NCBI GenBank assembly: GCA_938017825.1
Contig: CALIJE010000042.1
Coordinates: forward strand, 1-64,000
Source of the DNA: an uncultured Flavobacteriaceae bacterium
GTDB lineage: Bacteria > Bacteroidota > Bacteroidia > Flavobacteriales > Flavobacteriaceae
Length of the DNA: 64,000 nucleotides
Direction of reading: 5' to 3'
Position 1 is the stretch's first letter; each line of letters opens with the position of its first letter. The position numbers and the translations under genes are program-made. Of this stretch, positions 8,417 through 16,604 are shown piece by piece. The notes under the pieces are model-generated. The model searched no databases. It was not told the DNA's origin and worked only from the letters and a program-made list of their open reading frames with translations.

Positions 8417-10042
8417 CTACTTGTACCTCTGACCTTCTGTTTTAATATAATAATTGCGGTCTACAATGATATCCTTTGCGGCGGTATCTAACTGCAAGGA
8501 TTGCCATTCACGAGTCGGCTGAATGAGATGTTCTTTCGTAGCAACAATTTTTACAGGCAACTTAAACCCTTCGATTACATTTGTATATCGATAGCGAAAT
8601 TTACCATCGGCCATAACTTTATATTCCAGGACCGGGATATCGGTTGTACGTAAATATTGATCGAAAATTGCGGAAAGATCAATTCCGGATTTTTCTGAAA
8701 TATATGTTTCGATCTGCTTTGTGCTTACGGTTTGATGATAAAAATCAGTATTGAGTCCTCTAAGTATTTCGCGCCACTTGTCGTCGTTGTCGATCAATTG
8801 ACGAATGGTATGAAGCAGGTTAGCACCTTTGTAATACATATCACTTGAACCCTCTTGATTTACATCGTAGATTCCGATGATCGGTTTATCGTTTCTTATA
8901 TTGTTTCGTGTTCCGATGACGTAATCGGCGGCTGCCGCTTTGCCGTAATAGTAGTCCAAGAACAAGTTTTCAGAGTACGCGGTAAACCCTTCATGTATCC
9001 ACATATCGGCAGCATCTTTGTAGGTGATGTTATTGGCGAACCATTCGTGGCCAGCCTCATGGATAATTATAAAATCGAATTTCAATCCCCATCCGGTGCC
9101 CGATAGGTCCTTTCCCAAATAACCCTTCTTAAATTGGTTGCCGTAGGTCACCGAACTTTGATGTTCCATGCCTAAATAAGGAACTTGAACCAGCTTAAAG
9201 CTGTCCTCATAAAAAGGGTAGGGGCCAAACCAATGTTCAAAAGCCTTCATCATTTTAGGCGTGTCTTTGAAATGTTCCTTTGCCTTTTCCAAATCATCTC
9301 TCAATACCCAATAATCCAAATCAAGGGCTCCTTTTTCGCCTTTGTACTTTTCACCAAAGTGAACATAGTCGCCGATGTTGACATTAACACCGTAGTTATT
9401 GATCGGGTTGTTCACGAACCAATGATACGTATTGGTCGCTTCATCGACTTTACGCAATCTTCCGTTGGAAATGTTTTTTAATCCTTTGGGTACCTTTACG
9501 CTAATTGCCATACTATCGACTTCATCGTACATATGGTCTTTGTTCGGCCACCAAACACTAGCTCCAAGACCTTGGCAAGAGGTTGCCACAAAATGCTTTC
9601 CGTTGCTGTCTTTTTTCCATGAAAATCCTCCATCCCATGGGGCACGTACAGCTACTTTTGGGTTGCCCGAATAATGAACGATTATTTCGTTATAAGCTCC
9701 TTTTAGCTGTTCTTTTTGGAGATGTACGAAATGCGCGTTACCATTTGTTTTTACCTTCAAATTTTTTCCATCTTGCAAAACTTTTTCAATGGTCAATGGA
9801 GGTTGAAGGTCTATTTGCATAATCTTTTTTTCCTCTAAAACCTTATAACGGATCGTGTTGCTACCTGTTATATATTTTTTATCGGGATCCACAGCGATAT
9901 CAAGGTGGTAATAATTAAGATCCCACCAAGACCGTTCTGGCGTTATACTGCCTCGGAGCGTATCTTGTTCTGTAAAATCCTGGGCTCTCAATGACCCTGC
10001 AGTTGCCAAAAGTATTAGAAGTAATGCGTGTATTTTAATCAT
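8417..10042 (-). CDS. Secreted M1 family metallopeptidase
   Basis: A 541-residue zinc aminopeptidase of the M1 family with a cleavable signal peptide (cleavage near LRA-QDF, residue 20). The gluzincin site is complete: His328, Glu329 and His332 in HEAGHEWF, and Glu351 in WIHEGFTAYSE, the HExxHx18E spacing. The usual GAMEN exopeptidase motif is represented by LGMEHQSSVTYG (about 290-301). An N-terminal beta-sandwich domain (about 40-230) precedes the catalytic domain. There is no long C-terminal HEAT domain, which is common for short Bacteroidota M1 enzymes. It probably trims peptides in the periplasm or outside. It lies 73 bases after the M28 peptidase on the same strand. Confidence 0.92.
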   Translation of the reverse strand: MIKIHALLLILLATAGSLRAQDFTEQDTLRGSITPERSWWDLNYYHLDIAVDPDKKYITGSNTIRYKVLEEKKIMQIDLQPPLTIEKVLQDGKNLKVKTNGNAHFVHLQKEQLKGAYNEIIVHYSGNPKVAVRAPWDGGFSWKKDSNGKHFVATSCQGLGASVWWPNKDHMYDEVDSMAISVKVPKGLKNISNGRLRKVDEATNTYHWFVNNPINNYGVNVNIGDYVHFGEKYKGEKGALDLDYWVLRDDLEKAKEHFKDTPKMMKAFEHWFGPYPFYEDSFKLVQVPYLGMEHQSSVTYGNQFKKGYLGKDLSGTGWGLKFDFIIIHEAGHEWFANNITYKDAADMWIHEGFTAYSENLFLDYYYGKAAAADYVIGTRNNIRNDKPIIGIYDVNQEGSSDMYYKGANLLHTIRQLIDNDDKWREILRGLNTDFYHQTVSTKQIETYISEKSGIDLSAIFDQYLRTTDIPVLEYKVMADGKFRYRYTNVIEGFKLPVKIVATKEHLIQPTREWQSLQLDTAAKDIIVDRNYYIKTEGQRYK

Positions 10043-10115
10043 AGGTGCATTTTTTGGTATTTATCCCAGGTCTCGATTGCCATAGTATCCTAGGGAAGCA
10101 ATTTAAAATTGATTT

Positions 10116-11444
10116 TTATCTGAAGATCGCATTTGGAAAAACCACCGGACTTTCAAATCCATCTTTACCGACCGCTGAAACTCCAAAAAAGAAGTTGTCG
10201 ATTACAATTCCATTAAGGGTGTATTCCAAAACATCTCCAACAAATCTGCTATTGTCCCAAGTGGGTGAGGTGGTATCTCTCCAATATATTTTGTAACCAA
10301 CTGCCCCATCGACCTTGGTCCATTTGAATTTTGCAGAAGGCTGCACGATTCCGCCGATTTCCACTTTTTCCGGAGCAGGTGGTGCCCAGGCCAAGGAAGC
10401 CATGCTGATGGCGTTTACAGCTGTCAGTTTTTTAGCATACTCGAAATTTACATGCTCCAAAACATCTCCGTATTCAATGCCATTTTCAGTTCGGATATCT
10501 TGGTGCTGTTGTGTATAGTTTTCATGGGCCTCCATGATTCGAATACCCGCATAACCGGCGTCGTTGAATGGGCGATGATGACCCCCGCGACCAAAACGAT
10601 CTAGTCTGTAGATCATCATAGGATTCATTTCGGGCATATATGTATTGGTCGTTTTATGCACATATCTGGCCAATTGGCGAGATACCCCATCTACTTCCCC
10701 ACCATAGAAACGTCTTGCTCTGCGTTGTTTTTCATCTTCTGTTACAGGCACAGGTTCAGAAAAAATTCGGAAATCCCTATTGCTTGTTACGCCGTCTACC
10801 CCGGTGATGTTCCCAATCATATCGTTATTGAAGATTCCAATGATATCCCATCCGTCCACTTTCATTTGTCTTGCCAATCCTTGGCCGCCAAAAAGACCTT
10901 GCTCTTCTCCTGAAAGCCCTAAATAGATAATACTACTCTCAAATTGGTACTTACTCAAAACGCGTGCTGCTTCTATAGTGCCCGCCATACCGCTCGCATT
11001 GTCATTGGCTCCCGGCGAATCATCGGTAAAGTTTGTTGGGTCGCTAATACGTGAGTCGATATCACCACTCATAATAATATACCTGTTCGGATATTTTGTT
11101 CCTTTTTGAATGGCCACTACATTAACCACATAAACATCTTTGACGATACGATTATTGGTGCCTTTTTCTACTAGATCTCGTTGAAAATATACATTAAGAC
11201 AGTTGTTGCAATCGCTAGAAATTTTGTCGAATTCACTTTTGATCCAACGTCTAGCGGCTCCTATGCCGCGCGTTGTAGATACAGTATCGCTAAGGGTATG
11301 GCGCGTCCCAAAATTTGCAAGGGTGCCAATATCCTTTTCGATACGCTCCGACGAAACTGCATCGATAATATCATAGATGCGCTGATCGGTCTGCGAGAAC
11401 GCTATGGTGGAAACTAGAAAAAGTAACAAGATTGATTTTTTCAT
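10116..11444 (-). CDS. Secreted M28 family peptidase with fibronectin-like C-terminal domain
   Basis: A 442-residue exported protein (signal peptide ending near FSQ-TDQ). The M28 zinc peptidase fold is clear: the bridging Asp148 in DDSPGANDNASG, catalytic Glu180 with ligand Glu181 in SGEEQG, Asp208 in NNDMIG, and a late His in GRGGHHRPFND. The first ligand, normally His in a GHxDS-type motif, reads SGDIDSR here, putting Asp128 in the His position. A fibronectin type III-like domain occupies about residues 355-440 (APEKVEIGG to the end). It is probably an aminopeptidase acting outside the inner membrane; the changed ligand may alter metal or substrate choice. It sits between an MFS transporter and an M1 peptidase. 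Confidence 0.88.
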   Translation of the reverse strand: MKKSILLLFLVSTIAFSQTDQRIYDIIDAVSSERIEKDIGTLANFGTRHTLSDTVSTTRGIGAARRWIKSEFDKISSDCNNCLNVYFQRDLVEKGTNNRIVKDVYVVNVVAIQKGTKYPNRYIIMSGDIDSRISDPTNFTDDSPGANDNASGMAGTIEAARVLSKYQFESSIIYLGLSGEEQGLFGGQGLARQMKVDGWDIIGIFNNDMIGNITGVDGVTSNRDFRIFSEPVPVTEDEKQRRARRFYGGEVDGVSRQLARYVHKTTNTYMPEMNPMMIYRLDRFGRGGHHRPFNDAGYAGIRIMEAHENYTQQHQDIRTENGIEYGDVLEHVNFEYAKKLTAVNAISMASLAWAPPAPEKVEIGGIVQPSAKFKWTKVDGAVGYKIYWRDTTSPTWDNSRFVGDVLEYTLNGIVIDNFFFGVSAVGKDGFESPVVFPNAIFR

Positions 11445-11492
11445 TTTCTTCGGTATTACGTCAAATGTTTAGAAGTGTACAATGTATTAAAA

Positions 11493-12656
11493 TTAACTGG
11501 ATTTTTTTGACAGTTGCCATACACCTATTGCCGGACCTATAGCAAGGACCACGAATAGAAACCGAACCATTCCCAAATCGGCAGCGTAAGCCAACAACTG
11601 AATACTAATTATGCTAATGGCGAAACCGATGCAGTTTACCAGGGTTAAACCGGTGCCTTTCAATTCGGAAGGAATCGAAGCCGCCACTAAATTCGAAAAC
11701 TGGGGAGAATCTGCTGTAACTGCCATGCCCCAGAAACACCATCCAAATAAAAAAAGATAGTTGGGCAACTGAAATAGTATAGGTGATAAGAGACATAATA
11801 TGCCCGACACGGTCAATGCTGTTTTGGCAACTGTATAACTGCCAATTTTTTGCGAAAGATGGCCACCTAGAATACAGGATACACCACCCAAGGCGATTAT
11901 CAAGCCGGTCCATAAGGGTATTGGTAGTGACTCATCATGCCATCGATTAAACGTTTGGAGCGCTACGGGTATAAACGCCCAAAACGCATATAGTTCCCAC
12001 ATGTGACCAAAGTATCCAAACGCAGCCTTCCGGAAGCCAGCTATTTTAAAAAGCTTTGTACTTGCATCTAAGCGCAATTGGGTGCTAGGCTTACGAAATG
12101 GTCCGTTAGGAACAAATAGCCAAAGTAAGACACCGCCAACGGTAGCCAATGCAGATACGCTTAAAATCACCATTTTAGGATTGTTGCCAAAAGCAGTACC
12201 TCCAACCAGATAGGGCAGTGCTGTCCCGAAGACTAATGCCCCAACCAACCAACCTAGTGCTTTCCCCAATCCTTTTTCATAATAGTCAGCTGCGATTTTC
12301 ATCCCTATGGGATATATCCCTGCCAAAAAGAAGCCTGTGCCATAGCGCACAAAGAGCAAGGACCATTTTGAGATTTCATCAGAAAGTAAAACAAGGTTGC
12401 ATGCTGCGGCGAGCAGCGCACTTATCATAAATACTACAGAAGGAGAAAAACGATCAGCTATCATCAATAAGGCAAATACCAAGGTGCCGCTTATAAAACC
12501 CAATTGCACCGATGATAATACATAACCGATAATTTCGGTTCCTAGTCCGGTTTTAAGTGCTAATTCATCAACGATAGCGTTTCCTGCGAACCATAAGGAA
12601 GTGCAAGCGAATTGCGACAAAATGATAATGGGAAGAATATGTGATTTCGATTGCAA
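11493..12656 (-). CDS. Major facilitator superfamily transporter
   Basis: A 387-residue MFS permease with about 12 membrane segments; the first begins directly at the N-terminus (ILPIIILSQFACTSLWFAGN). The pattern resembles the CynX/NarK-like MFS group, but the substrate cannot be read. The start codon is TTG at 12656: the frame upstream to the stop near 12681 has no ATG or GTG, and no internal Met lies before the first helix. The gene begins 13 bases after the stop of the propeller/NTF2-like gene, so the two are likely co-transcribed. In context it could import products of the neighbouring peptidases or export a product of the decarboxylase. Confidence 0.85.
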   Translation of the reverse strand: MQSKSHILPIIILSQFACTSLWFAGNAIVDELALKTGLGTEIIGYVLSSVQLGFISGTLVFALLMIADRFSPSVVFMISALLAAACNLVLLSDEISKWSLLFVRYGTGFFLAGIYPIGMKIAADYYEKGLGKALGWLVGALVFGTALPYLVGGTAFGNNPKMVILSVSALATVGGVLLWLFVPNGPFRKPSTQLRLDASTKLFKIAGFRKAAFGYFGHMWELYAFWAFIPVALQTFNRWHDESLPIPLWTGLIIALGGVSCILGGHLSQKIGSYTVAKTALTVSGILCLLSPILFQLPNYLFLFGWCFWGMAVTADSPQFSNLVAASIPSELKGTGLTLVNCIGFAISIISIQLLAYAADLGMVRFLFVVLAIGPAIGVWQLSKKSS

Positions 12657-12669
12657 TAGTGTTATCTTA

Positions 12670-14187
12670 TCATAAAAATGTCACTTTTGCAATCTTACCA
12701 TCTTCGACTTCATAAATAGCGATAGCGCTAAAGTTATTACCGTTTGCGGTAATGTATTCTTCGTCGATGACTATATTGCCTATGACCATCCTGTTTTTTA
12801 TTTCACAATGCAAGTCAGTGGTAGTTTTGAAGAAACCCACATATCCTTCGCGCATTTTTTCTTGTCCTTCAGTTGTTTTTGTATTCGGGAAATCATACAA
12901 TTTTACATCGTCGGAATAGGTTGCCATAAAGCTGTCAATGTCTCTAGCGTTATAGGCATCGAGCTGTTTTTGAACAATTTCTTCCGGATTCTCGGCATCT
13001 GGCTTGTCAAAAATGAAGGTCATGCTATCAATCGCATCATTGGTCACCTCGTAAATGGCCACCTGCATTTGTACTTTGCCGTTGCCCTTAACTTCTTCGT
13101 GATCCACTACTTTATTTCCAACGACCATGCGTTTTACAACTGCTACATCATACACTTTTTTATCAGGGGAAAGACTGCTGTAATTTTTTCGCATTTTCTC
13201 GTGTCCTATGTACATGGTGTCGGCCGGAAACTTGCGAACCACCACATCTTTGGAATAACAGTTGACAAAGGCGTCAAGGTCTCCCGAATTATAGGAGTCA
13301 ACCTGTTTTTGAACTATTTTGCTAGGAGAATCATTCGAGACCAAGGCCAAGTGTTTCCCATCCGTACTGACCGCCATTCTCGAAATTTGGTTGATTTCCT
13401 CTTCTTGAAAGTGATGCAAAATAGCTGGATTCTCTTTCGTACCAGGCTCGATTGCCAATATGGAGCCGTTATAGGGGACTAGCAGCCGACCGTCTGGAAG
13501 CCAACACATATCACTTACCCCTTTTGGCAAACCTTGCAATTCGGAAGTCTCTCCTGTTTCGGGATTTAAGGAACGTACTCCGGGAAAATCGGTCTCGTTG
13601 GTCACAAAGCTTATTTGTCCACTTTTAGGAATCTTGTGCAAGGATCGGCCTACTTTTTTGGCTACCGTTACATGTATGCTATCCTTAAAATTTGAGAGTA
13701 CCAAATCCATTCTGTTTTCGACCAAAATTGTGTTCACTAAAACATCCTCTGAATCCCACACATGGTACCCTACTTTTGCATTCTTGCGTATGACTGTCGA
13801 TTCCCCGCTAAGGTCATCGTATCGATAGAGGCGTTGTAAACCGTTGGTATCTAAACGTATGGCGGAAATATCATTTGAGTTCGGGATGCGCAATGGTGAA
13901 TATTCGCTGCCCTCAGGAGTATTGCTGATCCATGTAACCGATCCAGTATTGATATTATATGCCGCAATATCGGTTTGGCCGTTTCTTGTGCTCGAAAATA
14001 GTATGGTTTCATTATCATAAAACGAAGGTTGGTTATCGTAACCCTCGTTGTTAGAAATATTTCTAAGATTCGTAAATGCTGTTTTCCCATCCTCTGAAGT
14101 GATGTCCATCAAATAGACTTCTGTATTTGGTTGGGCAAGCAGTTGACGAATGCAAAGCAACAGAATTATGGTCAGCATGTTTTTCAT
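12670..14187 (-). CDS. TolB-like beta-propeller protein with two tandem NTF2/SnoaL-like domains
   Basis: A 505-residue exported protein (signal peptide, cleavage near LAQ-PNT, residue 19). Residues about 25-285 form WD40-like/PD40 propeller repeats (for example NQPSFYDNETILFSSTRNGQ and WISNTPEGSEYSPLRIPN). The C-terminal half holds two related NTF2-like (SnoaL) domains: IVQKQ at residue 291 and again at 404, a period of 113 residues, with matching DSYNSGDLDAF / DAYNARDIDSF and GHEKMRKNY / GQEKMREGY. SnoaL-like domains form small-molecule pockets and are sometimes enzymes; no catalytic set can be assigned. It lies 11 bases after the decarboxylase and 13 before the MFS gene. Confidence 0.8.
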   Translation of the reverse strand: MKNMLTIILLLCIRQLLAQPNTEVYLMDITSEDGKTAFTNLRNISNNEGYDNQPSFYDNETILFSSTRNGQTDIAAYNINTGSVTWISNTPEGSEYSPLRIPNSNDISAIRLDTNGLQRLYRYDDLSGESTVIRKNAKVGYHVWDSEDVLVNTILVENRMDLVLSNFKDSIHVTVAKKVGRSLHKIPKSGQISFVTNETDFPGVRSLNPETGETSELQGLPKGVSDMCWLPDGRLLVPYNGSILAIEPGTKENPAILHHFQEEEINQISRMAVSTDGKHLALVSNDSPSKIVQKQVDSYNSGDLDAFVNCYSKDVVVRKFPADTMYIGHEKMRKNYSSLSPDKKVYDVAVVKRMVVGNKVVDHEEVKGNGKVQMQVAIYEVTNDAIDSMTFIFDKPDAENPEEIVQKQLDAYNARDIDSFMATYSDDVKLYDFPNTKTTEGQEKMREGYVGFFKTTTDLHCEIKNRMVIGNIVIDEEYITANGNNFSAIAIYEVEDGKIAKVTFL

Positions 14188-14198
14188 AAGAACAGTTT

Positions 14199-15635
14199 TT
14201 AATGAGATAGTATGTTTTCCAATTTTGATTTTATATTATTTAAAAGGGTTTTGAAATGCGCTGTTGTGGTAAACGGATTCATCACCGTGCACCTTAAATA
14301 CTGTATGCCCCTTAATTTTGTCTGTACGATATAAAATTCTCCTTCTTCCAGTAAATGTTGACGAAGCTTCGCGTTTATTTCATTTAAAGTACTCAATTCT
14401 AAACTGGTATCAACATATCTAAAGCATATGATGTTCGAGTTTGGGGAAATGGCCAATTCGAAATTAGGCTCCTTGGCTATAATTTCACCAAATGCTGTGC
14501 CCATGTCATATAAATTTGTAACGTACTCATCAAAGATAGCTTCTCCATAGATCTTGTAAATGGTATACCAATGTATGCTCATCATGTTTTTAGTGCACTC
14601 AAAGGTACGTTTCGCTTTGTTGTACCAATCTTCGTCTTCGGATTGAACCAAAAGATAATCCGCTTTTTGACTAAAGGTAGCCTGGCCATGATTTCCATCT
14701 TTGAAAAGTAGCGCCGTAGTAATAGTGGGCAACATCATCATTTTGTGTCCGTCTATGACAACTGAATCGGCTTTGTCTATTCCGGTAACTGTGTGCCTAT
14801 ATTTTTCGGAGAATATGGCCGCTCCGCCATGGGCGCCATCAACATGAAACCAAAGACCATGCCTTTGAGCAAAGGTTGCAATCGCCTCCAAGTCATCATA
14901 CACTCCAGTTGCGGTTGATGGGGCACTGCCCACTATGGCAAAAACCGTTATTCCCTTTGCCTTTGCTTTTTTGATTTCGTTTTCTAAGATATCGGTATCC
15001 ATTCTGAATTCTGGTGTTGCCGGAATTTTTATAATTCCATTTTCTCCCAGTCCCATGACTTTTGCCGCTCGATCTACACAATAGTGTGCCTCGGCCGATA
15101 CCATAATGCCCAATGCCTGGTCGTGCCCATCATTCCAAATGTCATTTTTCACAACAGCTTTCCGAGCCGATAGAAGCGCGGTTAAATTTGCCAAGGTACC
15201 TCCTGAAGTTAAAAATCCTCGAGACACTTCATCATAACCAATTTTTTTACATAGCAGATCGGTTACAATGCGTTCCATGGCCGAAGGGGCCATACCCATT
15301 TCATAGACGGCCATTCCGTTGTTAAGAAGTGCACTCATCATTGCCGTAAGGGCAGTTATGGGAATCGTTGGTGTAACTTGGTGCCCAATACATTTTGGGT
15401 TATGAACAGCGGTAATACGATTTAAGATTCGCCCGAACAATTCGGATTCATTCCCGTTTTCCAAAAATTCGCCCCAAAAAACGCGCTCGTCCTCTGGCAA
15501 ATGCCAGTTTAGGGTCTTGGTACTATTATCGTGCATATGCGCCTCTAAATGATCGGCTAACTGATCGATCAAATGATGCCCACGTGTTCTGAAATCCTCA
15601 GGAGAATATGCCTTTTGAAGTAGCGTTTTTTCCAT
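14199..15635 (-). CDS. Group II pyridoxal-phosphate-dependent decarboxylase
   Basis: A 478-residue cytosolic enzyme of the group II PLP decarboxylase family (the aromatic amino acid / glutamate / diaminobutyrate / cysteine sulfinate decarboxylase group). Visible landmarks: GFLTSGGTLANLTALLSAR (cofactor phosphate contact), His184 in AEAHYCVDRA (stacks on the ring in this family), Asp266 in WFHVDGAHGG (pairs with the pyridine nitrogen) and the Schiff-base Lys298 in DGHKMM. The usual DPHKW motif is changed to DGHKM, so the substrate should not be guessed from close models. It appears to be the first gene of the minus-strand run that continues through the propeller protein, transporter and peptidases. 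Confidence 0.87.
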   Translation of the reverse strand: MEKTLLQKAYSPEDFRTRGHHLIDQLADHLEAHMHDNSTKTLNWHLPEDERVFWGEFLENGNESELFGRILNRITAVHNPKCIGHQVTPTIPITALTAMMSALLNNGMAVYEMGMAPSAMERIVTDLLCKKIGYDEVSRGFLTSGGTLANLTALLSARKAVVKNDIWNDGHDQALGIMVSAEAHYCVDRAAKVMGLGENGIIKIPATPEFRMDTDILENEIKKAKAKGITVFAIVGSAPSTATGVYDDLEAIATFAQRHGLWFHVDGAHGGAAIFSEKYRHTVTGIDKADSVVIDGHKMMMLPTITTALLFKDGNHGQATFSQKADYLLVQSEDEDWYNKAKRTFECTKNMMSIHWYTIYKIYGEAIFDEYVTNLYDMGTAFGEIIAKEPNFELAISPNSNIICFRYVDTSLELSTLNEINAKLRQHLLEEGEFYIVQTKLRGIQYLRCTVMNPFTTTAHFKTLLNNIKSKLENILSH

Positions 15636-15697
15636 CCGATAAAGTTAATCGATTTTAATTCGAATCGAAACCCTAGTCTTTGAACGTCACATCAGCT

Positions 15698-16486
15698 TCA
15701 GTGAAAGGAGGCCTGGTCGACCATACTCATCAGAATGTCTTTTTGTGCATCAGTTTGATAAAACAGGTCGATGCTCAATGCAAACCCATGAATTTCAGTG
15801 TTGTACGAGATAATATCCCTGTTTGTGCCGCCTAAAATACCGTACATGGTTTCTTGTAATGCAGATCCTTGGGATTCTTTGCCAATATACTCACGAAATG
15901 CTACACCTGAAATCGATTTCATCTTTGGACCACCATATTCGGGGTTATGAAGGTTTTCAAACTTATTCAAATAGGAATTTAATGATGTGCCTTTAAGTTG
16001 ATGAGCGGAAATGACCAGTTGGTAATCAGACCCCACCAATTCTCTTTTACGTTTTTCCGAGGATAGTTTCGAGAAGTCTTCAAAGCTAGCCGTTTTGTTG
16101 AGGACATCCGATAACTCAATAGACTCTAATTTTTCAGTGATAAGTAGTAAAACAGTATTATTTATCTCAGAAGTAAGTTTGGCCAGAACTGGTACGGAGT
16201 CTTTCTCATAGATACCTTTTTTGATAAAGTCGTATTCCTTGTACTTGCCTTCATGGCCTTCGCAAATGGGCATTCTAAAACTGAAAAAATCATTACAGTA
16301 GGAGTTGTTTGTGATGGACCCATAATCGAAATATTTGGGAGTATCCACCTTATTTTCGGCGCTTATTTCCATGGCGTTAAAGACACTGTAGTAATGATAG
16401 GTCGCCAGAAACAAACTGCCCATGAATGAGATCAAAAGTATTTGAATGATTTGTTTTTGTTTGCCGTTCGATTTATTCTTGTTCAT
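15698..16486 (-). CDS. Hypothetical membrane-anchored protein
   Basis: A 262-residue protein not recognised as a known family. A basic N-terminus (MNKNKSNGKQKQ) is followed by one hydrophobic segment at about residues 13-32, then a soluble domain of about 230 residues, probably periplasmic. The domain has a Cys pair within the first 35 residues after the membrane (YCNDFF and PICEGHEG) that could form a disulphide. No catalytic motif is seen. It lies 62 bases upstream of the decarboxylase on the same strand and downstream of the fad operon terminator, so it likely has its own promoter. Confidence 0.6.
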   Translation of the reverse strand: MNKNKSNGKQKQIIQILLISFMGSLFLATYHYYSVFNAMEISAENKVDTPKYFDYGSITNNSYCNDFFSFRMPICEGHEGKYKEYDFIKKGIYEKDSVPVLAKLTSEINNTVLLLITEKLESIELSDVLNKTASFEDFSKLSSEKRKRELVGSDYQLVISAHQLKGTSLNSYLNKFENLHNPEYGGPKMKSISGVAFREYIGKESQGSALQETMYGILGGTNRDIISYNTEIHGFALSIDLFYQTDAQKDILMSMVDQASFH

Positions 16487-16540
16487 AGTGATCTCAAGAT
16501 ATCTAAATCCAATATCTCAAAAATCACGGTTTACCGTGAA

Positions 16541-16570
16541 AAACTAAAAACCGCCCCGGATAGGGGCGGT
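16541..16570 (-). terminator. Intrinsic terminator of the fad operon
   Basis: On the minus strand an 8-bp GC-rich hairpin (arms ACCGCCCC 16550-16557 and GGGGCGGT 16563-16570, loop of five) is followed by a T-rich tract. It lies 34 bases after the acyl-CoA dehydrogenase stop. A second small hairpin (CACGGT TT ACCGTG, 16525-16538) lies just beyond. Confidence 0.8.
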
Positions 16571-16604
16571 CTTTACTTCTGTTAGTACAAAAGTTTCATT
16601 TGAA

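Noticed and set aside
12808..13482. 224-residue open frame on the plus strand
   Set aside because: It lies wholly inside the minus-strand propeller/NTF2-like gene, whose domains and signal peptide are clear; the plus-frame protein has no recognisable features.
16525..16538. CACGGT/ACCGTG hairpin as an operator
   Set aside because: It is directly beyond the fad operon terminator and most likely part of transcription termination or chance; no regulator adjoins.
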